A DNA stretch of 41,267 bases from Cyclobacteriaceae bacterium (GTDB lineage Bacteria > Bacteroidota > Bacteroidia > Cytophagales > Cyclobacteriaceae): the NCBI GenBank assembly GCA_026989505.1, contig JALSJF010000254.1, forward strand, positions 1 through 41,267, written 5' to 3'. The notes beneath the pieces were generated by a model. It did not search any database and was not told where the DNA came from. It saw only the letters and a program-made list of their open reading frames with translations. How positions within the stretch are numbered: position 1 is the first letter of the stretch; the number at the start of each line of letters is the position of its first letter. The translations under genes and the position numbers were made by a program. This document shows positions 14,785 to 22,942 of this stretch, piece after piece.

Positions 14785-15287
14785 TCGTGCTCTTCTTCCC
14801 CATGCCCTTCCTTAGCGTTATCCCCACCCTGGTAGCCTAAGCGCTTTCGGGTAGCTTTGGCCCAGCCGACCAGGGCTTGTCGCTGGGATTCCGTCAACCT
14901 GGCCTCGGGGTGCACAATATCATAACCGGTCAGCGGCATTTCCCCTTCCGCCACTTCTTCCCCCAGTTCTTCCAGTTTATGATCCTGTTTCTTCGCAGCA
15001 TAACTACCCCAGATTGAAAAGTTAAGTTCTTCCCGGCCCTCATTTATATGGTCCTTCACCCACCACGATACCGGGGCCACATTGGTGTACCACGGATAGC
15101 CGGTTTCATAAGAATGGCAATCATAACAGGCATTCTTCAGTATCTGCCTGACTTCCGGGGAGGCCTCAACCTGGTTCACCATATCCAGGGCCGGGTCAAC
15201 CGGGGGATTGGTTTTATCAATCCGGAAGAATTGCATCAGGACAAACACGACCAACAAACCAGGAATTATTTTCTTTACCAGCGACAT
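14781..15287 (-). CDS. haem-binding-domain (c-type CxxCH) membrane-anchored protein
   Basis: A 168-aa protein. An N-terminal helix (about 6-22) anchors or exports it. The haem-binding domain has one c-type motif, CYDCH (Cys54, Cys57, His58), followed by SYETGYPWYTNVAPVSWWV, the usual pattern of the small Haem_bd family of Bacteroidota. A conserved EMPLTGYDIVHPEARLT block contains the likely distal Met or His ligand. The C-terminal tail is acidic and His-rich. It probably carries electrons in the periplasm; the partner is unknown. Stop-to-stop overlap with the TauE gene. Confidence 0.88.
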   Translation of the reverse strand: MSLVKKIIPGLLVVFVLMQFFRIDKTNPPVDPALDMVNQVEASPEVRQILKNACYDCHSYETGYPWYTNVAPVSWWVKDHINEGREELNFSIWGSYAAKKQDHKLEELGEEVAEGEMPLTGYDIVHPEARLTESQRQALVGWAKATRKRLGYQGGDNAKEGHGEEEHD

Positions 15288-15315
15288 AGTTCAAGCAAGT
15301 TTTATTTAACCTCCC

Positions 15316-15323
15316 TAAAATTA
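15316..15323 (-). promoter_or_regulatory. candidate -7 element of the haem-binding protein gene
   Basis: TAATTTTA on the reverse strand, about 28 nt before the ATG at 15287. It deviates from TAnnTTTG only in the last base. Confidence 0.35.
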
Positions 15324-15375
15324 TATGGATTTGTTATAAAGGCGGCACCATTCATGTAAATAGAAAACAGCTAAA

Positions 15376-16026
15376 CTAATTGTCTTTCTTAAACAAAAAC
15401 CTGCGGGCAACACCTACCCCTACATAGCCCTGGTCCATATCCATCAGGCCGGCTGTCACATCCAATTGTGTTTCGCTGTTCAGGGCAAAGGTAAGGCCGG
15501 TATTAAACTGCGTATAGGCGTTTTCGAAATACCCCTCCAGGAATACCCCGAACTTATCGGCAAAGCCATAGCCAATGGCCAGGATGCCATAAAATTGCTG
15601 CCCATAGCCCAGGTTAAGGGTAGCCGAAAACCGGGCACTGATTTTCTGCAGGATAGCCACCCGGTAATCAGTTACCCGGCCACCGGTTATATCCAACTTC
15701 AGGGCAATACCCGGACGGTAGTTTTTGGCTTTCAGCAGCTTTACCTTGGCCCCCACGGTAACCAGGGGCGAATCATAATAGGTGAGCAGCCTTATTTCAC
15801 CCAGTTCCGAAATTCCCAGGCGGAAGAAGCCGTCCAGCACCACCGTATCGGTAAAGGTAAAGCCCTGTTCAAACTGAAATGAGTTGGCGGGCAACACCAA
15901 CGAGCCAATCGACTGGGTAGGCCGCTCGGTAGCTATGGGGTCAACCTGGGCAAAGAGCAGCGGGCTACTAAAAAATATAGTGGCCACAACTAAAAATAAA
16001 GGTTTTCTATCTCGGTAAATTCTCAT
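15376..16026 (-). CDS. outer-membrane beta-barrel protein (MetA-pathway-type transporter family)
   Basis: A 216-aa protein. A signal peptide (PLFLVVATIFFSSPLLFAQ) is followed by ATERPTQSIGSLVLPANSFQFEQGF, the opening of the 'putative MetA-pathway of phenol degradation' barrel family, and then by alternating amphipathic strands to a C-terminal aromatic/basic end (GVGVARRFLFKKDN). The ATG at 16026 is chosen because the signal peptide begins there; 30 upstream codons in frame look non-coding. Such proteins are small outer-membrane barrels of unknown cargo. It could be the outer-membrane part of a nearby export function but is not clearly in the efflux operon. Confidence 0.78.
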   Translation of the reverse strand: MRIYRDRKPLFLVVATIFFSSPLLFAQVDPIATERPTQSIGSLVLPANSFQFEQGFTFTDTVVLDGFFRLGISELGEIRLLTYYDSPLVTVGAKVKLLKAKNYRPGIALKLDITGGRVTDYRVAILQKISARFSATLNLGYGQQFYGILAIGYGFADKFGVFLEGYFENAYTQFNTGLTFALNSETQLDVTAGLMDMDQGYVGVGVARRFLFKKDN

Positions 16027-16118
16027 GAACGTGGCATTAGCAGGAGCGCAATTTAGTAAAATAGTTGCTAATATCCGCAGGAAAACACCTGCCGGCCGCC
16101 CACCCCGGCAAAGCAAGG

Positions 16119-18491
16119 TTATTCGTCCCTCAGGGTATAGGCCGGGTTGGTCGTGGCCGCTTTCAGCACTTTGCCTCCCACCGTGGCGGCAGCAATGGTA
16201 ACCAACACCAGTACAGCCCCAATAAAAGGCCCCGGGCCAATAGGCAAATAGTAGGTCCAGATACTGGCCAGCAGCATTTCCGCCATATAATATCCCGCTA
16301 CTGTGCCCAGCACCGAGGCGATAAGCAGCATCATAGCATAACGCTTGTTAATGATATGAATAATATGCATCACCGAAGCCCCCAGCACTTTGCGTACGCC
16401 AATTTCTTTCATGCGTTTGATGACATCCAAAGACACCAGGCTAAACAGGCCTATGGCCGAGAGGATAGTGGCCACAATACCCAGAAAAACGAACATCACC
16501 TTAATATTTTTATTCACTTCGAGTGCTTCCACCAGCATGTTGTCCATATACCCAACATCGGGCAGTTGGTCTGGAAACACCTTTTTCCAGGCCGCCTCCA
16601 TGTCGTCATGCACAGCATGTACATTGTCACTATCGGTTTGGGCCACCAGAAACCGGTAGTTCTCCGGCCCGGTATAACGTAACATCAGGGGTTTTACCGG
16701 CTGCCAGAGGCCGGTGAGGTAAATATTCTTTACCACGCCAACAATATACACCGCCAGGGTATCGCGCAGCATGAGCCTTTGGCCAACAGGCTCGGCCAGG
16801 CCAAGGGTTTTCACCAATTCCTCATTAACAATTACCGCGTTCTCCTTATCGGTTTGGCTGTCTTTGACAAAATTCCTGCCTTGCAACAGCGTGGCCCCGG
16901 TGGCTGTCAGGTAGTCTTCGCCAATATCGAGTAAATCCACATCCAGTTCCTCGCCCCGGTAGTTAATCGGGTCGGTGTACCAGGATGCGGTAAAATTATG
17001 CCTGGCCCCGGCAATGGCAAGTACCCGCGGATTTTGCTGCAGTGCCTGTTTCAGAGCATTATAACCGTCTTCATCTGCTACCCGGGCATACACCCCGGTT
17101 TGGTGGCTGAACCCCATGTCGTAGTCCTGCTGGTAATTGGCATTCAACGAAAAGATAATCCCCGAAACAATGGCCACGAGTGAAATAGCAAACTGAAAAA
17201 CCAGCAGGGTGCGGGTAAAGATGCTGGTACTGCCATAGTTAAGGGTACCCCGAAGGATTTGGGTGGGCTTAAACCTGCTTACGTAAAAAGCCGGATAACT
17301 ACCGGCTACCAGGCCGGTAAACAATAACAAAGCCAGCAGGAAGCCGAAAAACCTGATATTCTTCAGGTAATCAAGAGTAATATCCAGAAATGGCCACATC
17401 TTATTGTATGCCGGCACCAGAAATTCGGCAAACAACAAACCGGCTATCAGGCCCAGCAAGGCCAGCAACATATTTTCACTCAAAAATTGCGCTACCAATT
17501 GATGGCGCTGTGAGCCCAGCACCTTTCTGATACCGATTTCTTTCAGCCTGCGGTTGGCAATGGCGATGGAAGTATTGGTAAAATTAAAGCATGCCAGCAA
17601 TACCAATAACAGGGCCATGACTATCGGGGCAATGACGGCCGGGGTAGGTACGCTAAAGTGAAACCAGTGGTTCCACAAATCATCCCGCTCAGCCCGGAGG
17701 GCCATCCCTTTAAACGGGTCAAGGTAGTAGTTGTTTACCTTATAGTCTTCTTTGGCACGGTTTTGTATTTCCACGTATTGTTGCAGTTCTTTTTCCACTT
17801 CATGGAAAACATGGGGGCTATGCAGGGTAACAAACGTAGTATTAAATTCGGCCCAGTTGTTCTCCTGCCAGCCGAAGATGTCATAAATATTATCGTAATT
17901 AACCAGGGCATCAAAGTAAAAGCTTGAATTAAGTGGCATTTTTTCAAACACCCCGCCAACAATATACTCCTGCCGCTTGTCGCCCATTACGTAGGTCACC
18001 AGTTGGCCAACAGGGTCGGTATCGGGAAAAAACTTCTCTTTAATTTTATTGCTGATGATTATTTTGCCCTTACCGGCCAGGGCAGATTTGTTGCCTTGCA
18101 ATAACGGGAAGGTAAAAACATCCAGGAAATTGGCATCCACAGCCGCCAGGTTTAACCTGAACAGGTCATCCTTAACCTTAAAACTGCCCCCCACAGGATA
18201 GTAGCGCACTACCGCATCAATACCGCTGATTGAACCCGCAATAGCTTTCGCCAGCGGTTCGGGACAAGAACCGTTTTTTACCGGCAGGCCATTGGTAATG
18301 CGCACAAAGTTAATCCGGTAAATGTTGTTAGCATTTACATGCCGGGCATCGAAATTATTATTAAAATCCCAGCTCAGGTAAGCCACAATGGCACAGGCCA
18401 GGGCAATACCCAGCCCCATTACGTTGATAAGAACAAAAACCTTGTTTTTTAGTAAGCTGCGGAAAGTTATTTTGAGGAAATTAATGAGCAT
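16119..18491 (-). CDS. MacB/FtsX-type ABC transporter permease (duplicated)
   Basis: A 790-aa permease in the long Bacteroidota form: an N-terminal helix (about 18-38), a periplasmic MacB_PCD domain, three FtsX helices around 285-420, then a second helix and periplasmic domain (about 430-660), and three more helices to the end. The cytoplasmic couplings read RLKEIGIRKVLGSQRHQLV and RMKEIGVRKVLGASVMHII, the paired motif that touches the ATPase. It forms a tripartite exporter with the ATPase and adaptor encoded just upstream. Likely cargo: peptides, lipids or antimicrobials. It follows the ATPase gene by 87 bp, which contain a hairpin. Confidence 0.92.
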   Translation of the reverse strand: MLINFLKITFRSLLKNKVFVLINVMGLGIALACAIVAYLSWDFNNNFDARHVNANNIYRINFVRITNGLPVKNGSCPEPLAKAIAGSISGIDAVVRYYPVGGSFKVKDDLFRLNLAAVDANFLDVFTFPLLQGNKSALAGKGKIIISNKIKEKFFPDTDPVGQLVTYVMGDKRQEYIVGGVFEKMPLNSSFYFDALVNYDNIYDIFGWQENNWAEFNTTFVTLHSPHVFHEVEKELQQYVEIQNRAKEDYKVNNYYLDPFKGMALRAERDDLWNHWFHFSVPTPAVIAPIVMALLLVLLACFNFTNTSIAIANRRLKEIGIRKVLGSQRHQLVAQFLSENMLLALLGLIAGLLFAEFLVPAYNKMWPFLDITLDYLKNIRFFGFLLALLLFTGLVAGSYPAFYVSRFKPTQILRGTLNYGSTSIFTRTLLVFQFAISLVAIVSGIIFSLNANYQQDYDMGFSHQTGVYARVADEDGYNALKQALQQNPRVLAIAGARHNFTASWYTDPINYRGEELDVDLLDIGEDYLTATGATLLQGRNFVKDSQTDKENAVIVNEELVKTLGLAEPVGQRLMLRDTLAVYIVGVVKNIYLTGLWQPVKPLMLRYTGPENYRFLVAQTDSDNVHAVHDDMEAAWKKVFPDQLPDVGYMDNMLVEALEVNKNIKVMFVFLGIVATILSAIGLFSLVSLDVIKRMKEIGVRKVLGASVMHIIHIINKRYAMMLLIASVLGTVAGYYMAEMLLASIWTYYLPIGPGPFIGAVLVLVTIAAATVGGKVLKAATTNPAYTLRDE

Positions 18492-18516
18492 GACCTGGTT
18501 TGTCTAGGGTAAGATA

Positions 18517-18536
18517 GCCGCCCGGCCCGGGGCGGC
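18517..18536 (-). other. GC-rich intercistronic hairpin between ATPase and permease genes
   Basis: GCCGCCC (18517-18523) pairs with GGGCGGC (18530-18536) around a 6-nt loop inside the efflux operon. There is no T-run. It may act as an RNA processing or stability element that adjusts permease level relative to ATPase. Confidence 0.4.
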
Positions 18537-18578
18537 AAGGTATAGTGTTTAGGGTTCAGCCTTTTGGCCACCGGGCAG

Positions 18579-19268
18579 TCAGACATGAAATTGTTCTTTG
18601 CTGTTCCCGGTAACTACTTTGCCGTCAAACAGGTTTATAATCCTGTGGGCATAGTTGGCATCATAAGGCGAGTGGGTAACCATAATAATGGTAGTACCCT
18701 GCTCGTTCAACCGGGCCAGGAGTTTCATTACCTCTTCGCCATTGGTAGAATCGAGGTTACCGGTAGGTTCATCGGCAAGGATCAGCCTGGGGTTGGCTAT
18801 AATCGCCCGGGCAATGGCTACCCGCTGTTGCTGCCCGCCCGAAAGCTGCTGCGGGAAGTGGTTGCGCCTGTGCCTAATGTTCATCCGTTCCAGCATCTCC
18901 TTCACCTTTTGCTGCCGCTCGCTGGCGGGCACCTTCAGGTAGAGCAACGGCAGCTCCACATTTTCAAACACGGTAAGTTCATCAATCAGGTTAAAGCTTT
19001 GAAAAACAAACCCAATAGCCCCTTTACGCAACTGCGCCCGCTGCCGCTCAGAAAAGCCCGACACCTCTTCTTTCCCGAAATAATATTCCCCGGCGGTAGG
19101 GCTGTCAAGCAGCCCCAGAATATTCAGCAAGGTTGATTTGCCGCAGCCCGAAGGGCCCATAATGGCCACAAATTCACCATCGCGGATCTCAATAGTAATA
19201 TTCCTGAGGGCCGTGGTTTCTACTTCATCGGTAGTGTAAAGCTTGGTTAACTCTTTTATTTTAAGCAT
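18579..19268 (-). CDS. ABC transporter ATP-binding protein (LolD/MacB type)
   Basis: A 229-aa ATPase with all motifs: Walker [10 protein letters not shown] (about 39-47), Q-loop in FVFQSFNLI, signature [14 protein letters not shown], Walker [13 protein letters not shown], and switch His in [11 protein letters not shown]. The spacing and the NLD block place it in the LolD/MacB/FtsE group. It drives the permease encoded 87 bp downstream. The adaptor gene ends 35 bp upstream, so all three are one operon. Confidence 0.94.
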   Translation of the reverse strand: MLKIKELTKLYTTDEVETTALRNITIEIRDGEFVAIMGPSGCGKSTLLNILGLLDSPTAGEYYFGKEEVSGFSERQRAQLRKGAIGFVFQSFNLIDELTVFENVELPLLYLKVPASERQQKVKEMLERMNIRHRRNHFPQQLSGGQQQRVAIARAIIANPRLILADEPTGNLDSTNGEEVMKLLARLNEQGTTIIMVTHSPYDANYAHRIINLFDGKVVTGNSKEQFHV

Positions 19269-19303
19269 TGTTGTTATTGGTTATCGTATTGCTTGTCGAT
19301 TAT

Positions 19304-20551
19304 TTACCACTCCAGCACTTCATTGTCGCCAAAATTGCTGTAAGAAGAGATGATTACTTTTTCGCCCGGTTCCAGGCCACTGAGCACTTCAAAATTTTCG
19401 GTATTTTGCCGGCCCAGTTTAATCTGCCGTTTTACGGCCTTGTTTTCTCCTGGCAGCAGCACAAATACCCAGTTACCCCCGGTATTGTTAAAAAAAGCCC
19501 CCTTGGGCAGCAGCACCTGTTGGGAGGAATTGCCCAGGGCAATACGCAGGCGCACCGACTGGCCCCGCCTGATCCCCAGGGGTTGCTCCCCGTCAAAGTC
19601 CATATCCACCTGAAAGCGGCCGTTGGCAATGGCCGGGTAGATGTATTTTATCTTTAATTTATACTCTTTACCGGCAAATGTAAAGGTTGCCCCCAGCCCT
19701 GTAATAATACGCGGCAGATAAAGTTCATCTATCGGGCAGCGCACCTTATACTCCCCCACCACATCTACCTGCCCCAGGCGCTGGCCGGCCGTAACCGCCT
19801 GCCCCACTGCTAATTGCGGGGTAGAAAGCTGGCCGTCAATAGGCGCCCGGATGATCAGGTTATCCAGGATACGGCCTACGCCCTTCAGGCTGGTCATCAT
19901 CCTGGCCTCGGAGGCATCCAGTTCTTTTAACTGGCCTACCCTGGAGAGGGAGTCCACTTTGTAGGAAGCATAGGTGATTTCTTTGATTTTAAGCTGATAT
20001 TCATAATCGGCTTTGGTATCAAGGTAGGTTTTTTCCGCCACCAGTTTCTTTTCATATAAATATTTTTGCCGTTCATATTCCGGTTTTAGCTTGGCAATCA
20101 TGTTATCTATCTGCGCCAGTTGCTGTTGCTGCTGCAAGTCGTTCCGGCTCAACTGCAGCCGGGTTTGCCGCACCCGGTTGATGCTCTCATTAAGCGAAGC
20201 CTCCTGGCTGAGGACACTCAACTCCCGGTTAAGGTTGGCCAGTTCCAGGATAATATCGCCTTTTTTAAGGATGGCCCCGCTCTCGGCCACGATACGTTTT
20301 ATCGTGCCCCCTTCAATGGCATCGAGGTAGCGGGTTATCTTGGGTTGAATAGTACCCGTTTGTGGGATAAACTCGGTAAACCCGCCTTGCTGCACAGTGG
20401 CAAAGGTTATCTTATCCGGGTCAATATTCAGTTTCGGGCGCTTATCGCTGAACCCTAACTGAAAGATGATCAAGGCTGAAAGGGCGGCACCACCGGCTAT
20501 CATTGCGACCCGGTTAAACGTCCACTTTTTCTTCTTAATTTTTCTGTCCAT
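19304..20551 (-). CDS. periplasmic adaptor (membrane fusion) protein, HlyD/MacA type
   Basis: A 415-aa protein. One N-terminal membrane helix (about 14-31), a first lipoyl half, a long coiled coil rich in Gln/Arg/Leu (about 100-190; RVRQTRLQLSRNDLQQQQQL), a second lipoyl half (IIRAPIDGQLSTPQLAVGQAV), a beta barrel, and a membrane-proximal domain ending in LSGLEPGEKVIISSY. It bridges the MacB-type permease to an outer-membrane channel, which is not encoded here. It is the first gene of the efflux operon, and the candidate sigma-54 promoter lies 42-57 bp before its ATG. Confidence 0.91.
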   Translation of the reverse strand: MDRKIKKKKWTFNRVAMIAGGAALSALIIFQLGFSDKRPKLNIDPDKITFATVQQGGFTEFIPQTGTIQPKITRYLDAIEGGTIKRIVAESGAILKKGDIILELANLNRELSVLSQEASLNESINRVRQTRLQLSRNDLQQQQQLAQIDNMIAKLKPEYERQKYLYEKKLVAEKTYLDTKADYEYQLKIKEITYASYKVDSLSRVGQLKELDASEARMMTSLKGVGRILDNLIIRAPIDGQLSTPQLAVGQAVTAGQRLGQVDVVGEYKVRCPIDELYLPRIITGLGATFTFAGKEYKLKIKYIYPAIANGRFQVDMDFDGEQPLGIRRGQSVRLRIALGNSSQQVLLPKGAFFNNTGGNWVFVLLPGENKAVKRQIKLGRQNTENFEVLSGLEPGEKVIISSYSNFGDNEVLEW

Positions 20552-20592
20552 GTAGCTGCCCTGGCATAAAAGGTAAAACCTGTCTCCCCTTT

Positions 20593-20608
20593 TGCCAACA
20601 CTATGCCA
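20593..20608 (-). promoter_or_regulatory. candidate sigma-54 (-24/-12) promoter of the efflux operon
   Basis: On the reverse strand, TGGCATAGTGTTGGCA fits TGGCACGnnnnTTGCW at the invariant GG and GC, with exactly 10 nt between them; mismatches are confined to the less critical positions. Transcription would start near 20582, about 30 nt before the adaptor ATG. A single site found by eye, hence moderate confidence. Confidence 0.5.
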
Positions 20609-20665
20609 AACAGGTTATTTAACTTCAGGCCGCTTTTTTTGGCGCCAGCAGCTTGCTATTGCGTT

Positions 20666-20702
20666 CGTTCATGAACGGGGGTGTACGTAAGTGAACGTGC
20701 AC
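20666..20702. promoter_or_regulatory. two palindromes, candidate activator (UAS) sites
   Basis: CGTTCATGAACG (20666-20677) is a perfect 12-bp palindrome. GTGTACGT-AAGTGA-ACGTGCAC (20681-20702) has 8-bp arms with one mismatch and repeats the GTTCA/TGAAC core. They lie 58-94 bp upstream of the -24 box, the usual place for an NtrC-type activator. Confidence 0.45.
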
Positions 20703-20727
20703 CTGAACTTTTACCTAATGCCCCCTG

Positions 20728-21222
20728 TCACCCCAGGCTAAGAAAAGGTTTCCACTCCTCGTATTTAAAGCCGCTGAAGTCGCGCAGGAACATCAGGTAA
20801 GAAGGCTTAAACGGCTTTTGCGCCAGGGGCATATTGGCCTCTTCGGGGGTATTGTCGCCTTTACGGGCATTACAGGCCTTGCAGGCCGTTACCAGGTTTT
20901 TCCAGTTTGAAGCCCCGCCCCGCGAACGGGGAATAACATGGTCGATGGAAAGGTCCCGGGACGTACCACAGTATTGGCAGGCATAATTATCGCGTTTAAA
21001 AATATTGACCCGGCTAAGCTCAACCCCACGGTAGGGCACATGAATATATTTCTGCAGGCGCACTACGGCCGGAATATGGTAGGCTTTGTCCACCGTATGC
21101 AGCTTATGGCCGTTAAAAGACTGTACCATTTCTACCTTATTCATAAAAACCAGTACAAAGGCCCGCTGAATTGAGCAAACCGAAATCGGCCGGAAATCCT
21201 GATTTAAAACTAAAGCCCGCAC
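20728..21222 (-). CDS. HNH endonuclease family protein
   Basis: A 164-aa protein. The N-terminal ~75 residues (RALVLNQDFRPISVCSIQRAF, then ALVL- and YRGVELSR-type blocks) match the small Bacteroidota and Cyanobacteria HNH group. The nuclease core has zinc knuckles CQYC and CKAC around LSIDHVIPRSRGGASNWKNLV, with the catalytic His in DHV and the Asn in WKNL. It is probably a general nuclease, not an intron homing enzyme. No restriction methylase is near. It ends upstream of the efflux operon promoter. Confidence 0.88.
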   Translation of the reverse strand: MRALVLNQDFRPISVCSIQRAFVLVFMNKVEMVQSFNGHKLHTVDKAYHIPAVVRLQKYIHVPYRGVELSRVNIFKRDNYACQYCGTSRDLSIDHVIPRSRGGASNWKNLVTACKACNARKGDNTPEEANMPLAQKPFKPSYLMFLRDFSGFKYEEWKPFLSLG

Positions 21223-21281
21223 GTTATCAAAATTTAAAACCCAAAAATTACACTATCTCAAGTTAAAATACGCACATAAGC

Positions 21282-22070
21282 CTATTTAATTATCCTGCGC
21301 AAACAGTTCAGCGTATGGGATTTAACCCCGGTATCTATATTGATGATCCCTTCCTCAGTAATTTTATCTACCCTTACATGGCCCGAAGCATGGATAACGG
21401 TACTGTCCTCCAACAAAATGCCGACATGGTTGATTTTGGTTTTGGTACCGAAGAAGCACAAGTCCCCCGGCCGGGCCTCGGCCAGCGAGGCCACTTTACG
21501 TCCCTGGTTGGCCTGCATAGGCGAATCGCGCTCTAACCGGTAGCCGCAGATTTTAAATACCATTTGCGTAAAGCCCGAGCAATCGATACCAAATGGGGTT
21601 CTGCCCCCCCAAAGGTAAGGGGCATTCAGGTACTTAAAAGCCACCTGCTTCAGACGCTCAAAGGGCCACACTTCACCCAGGCTTTTTGCTTCCCCGTTAA
21701 AGGCCAGTTGTTCTTCTACTTTAAACAGCTCTACCGAAGCAATGGGCAAAATGCTGCCCATAAGGATGTTCAGGGTATGTTTTTTGAATAAGATGGTGGT
21801 GGACAAATCCAGGCAAACCTTATAATCGGCACTGTTGATCTGCGCAAAGTATTCATCGGTAATGGCATAATGTTGCTTTTTGTCTATCCAGCCCTCATAG
21901 CCATCAAAATAAACTTTTATCCGTACCCACTTGCCCCGGCTGTCCTGCTCCATAACACTATAATGGTCGCCAAACAGTAACTGGGTTACCATTTCCGAAG
22001 ACTCCAGTGGCCTGGTCCTCACCGGCACAACACTCAATCGGCATACGCCTTTTTCTTCCAGTACGGGCAT
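21282..22070 (-). CDS. NlpC/P60 (C40) peptidoglycan hydrolase with SH3 domains
   Basis: A 262-aa protein. Residues about 5-75 form a bacterial SH3 domain (VPVRTRPLESSEMVTQLLFGD, then DGYEGWIDKKQ), and a second degenerate SH3-like segment runs to about 130. The NlpC/P60 domain has the catalytic Cys in FGIDCSGFTQMVF, the His in INHVGILL, and the third residue in VIHASGHV. It cleaves peptide stems of the cell wall. No signal peptide is obvious, as in related gamma-D-glutamyl-diamino acid endopeptidases of cytoplasmic recycling, so localisation is uncertain. Its start is 4 bp after the smpB stop. Confidence 0.9.
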   Translation of the reverse strand: MPVLEEKGVCRLSVVPVRTRPLESSEMVTQLLFGDHYSVMEQDSRGKWVRIKVYFDGYEGWIDKKQHYAITDEYFAQINSADYKVCLDLSTTILFKKHTLNILMGSILPIASVELFKVEEQLAFNGEAKSLGEVWPFERLKQVAFKYLNAPYLWGGRTPFGIDCSGFTQMVFKICGYRLERDSPMQANQGRKVASLAEARPGDLCFFGTKTKINHVGILLEDSTVIHASGHVRVDKITEEGIINIDTGVKSHTLNCLRRIIK

Positions 22071-22074
22071 AATG

Positions 22075-22539
22075 CTAATCTAAATGTTTTAATTCACGTT
22101 GCAAGTCCTTTTCCTTTATCGATTGCCGTTTATCGTGTATTTTTTTACCCCTGGCCAGGGCAATTTCCAGTTTGGCCAGGCCGCGGTCGTTAGTGAATAG
22201 CCTGACGGGAATAATGGTAAGCCCTTTTTCGGCAGATTTTTGTTTCAGCTTGCGGATTTCGCGTTTATGCAGCAACAATTTACGTTCACGGGTGGGCTCA
22301 TGGTTGAAATGGGTACCTTGCTTATACGGGCTGATGTGGATATTCCTGACAAAGACTTCTGCACCATTAAAATAGCAGTAACCATCCTGCAGGTTTACTT
22401 TGCCCTCACGGATGGACTTTATCTCGGTGCCTTTGAGCATGATGCCGGCCACGTATTTATCGAGGAATTCATATTCATACGAAGCCCGCTTATTGCGGAT
22501 ATTGACAAAACTTGCAAACCTATTTTTCTTTTCCGCCAT
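22075..22539 (-). CDS. smpB: SsrA-binding protein SmpB
   Basis: A 154-aa protein that binds tmRNA and delivers it to stalled ribosomes for trans-translation. Family blocks are NIRNKRASYEYEFLDKYVAG, LKGTEIKSIREGKVNLQDGY, and the basic C-terminal tail GKKIHDKRQSIKEKD, which inserts into the decoding centre. The first 20 bp overlap the end of the thioesterase gene. The ssrA gene is not in this window. Confidence 0.96.
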   Translation of the reverse strand: MAEKKNRFASFVNIRNKRASYEYEFLDKYVAGIMLKGTEIKSIREGKVNLQDGYCYFNGAEVFVRNIHISPYKQGTHFNHEPTRERKLLLHKREIRKLKQKSAEKGLTIIPVRLFTNDRGLAKLEIALARGKKIHDKRQSIKEKDLQRELKHLD

Positions 22540-22930
22540 GGTTAATATTGCGCAGCAAACCTGCTATTTTACTTTTCTTCAATATCTTTTGACCGGTAAC
22601 CCCGGTGGCAATCAGGCGGTCGCCAACCTTTACCTCAAGGGCACAAAGTATTTCATGGCCGGCAAGCGATTGCACCCGGGCCTCCAGTTGCAACTCCTCG
22701 CCCGCCAGGGCCGGTGACAGGTGCTTAATACTAAGTTGGGTGCCTATGCCCTCCTCGTCCTCATCCAGCATCTCCAGCACAAACAAGCGCGAGGCCCACT
22801 CCATCTCCCGGGCCAGGGCAAAGGTAGCGCACACGGGGTGTACCTGCCCGGCCGCAAAGGTAGCCAAATCTGCCGTAGTCACTACTTTGCGGTAGTATTT
22901 TACATCGCCTGGTTTAAAAATATGTTTCAT
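22520..22930 (-). CDS. FlK-like hotdog-fold thioesterase
   Basis: A 136-aa hotdog protein resembling fluoroacetyl-CoA thioesterase FlK. The arrangement is ATFALAREMEWASRLFV (helix with the Thr and Glu of the active site), then GIGTQLSIKHLSPALAGEEL (strand with the active-site His), then ILCALEVKVGDRLIATG. Substrate is probably an acyl-CoA; true fluoroacetate specificity is not implied. The ATG at 22930 is favoured over one three codons upstream because homologues begin with KHIFKPGD. The 3' end overlaps smpB by 20 bp, and tsaD ends 12 bp upstream. Confidence 0.8.
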   Translation of the reverse strand: MKHIFKPGDVKYYRKVVTTADLATFAAGQVHPVCATFALAREMEWASRLFVLEMLDEDEEGIGTQLSIKHLSPALAGEELQLEARVQSLAGHEILCALEVKVGDRLIATGVTGQKILKKSKIAGLLRNINHGGKEK

Positions 22931-22942
22931 TAGCCGCAACTA

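Noticed and set aside
16065-16682. 205-aa His/Gln-rich plus-strand frame
   Set aside because: It is antisense to the MacB-type permease; the His/Gln bias is what the reverse complement of its codons gives.
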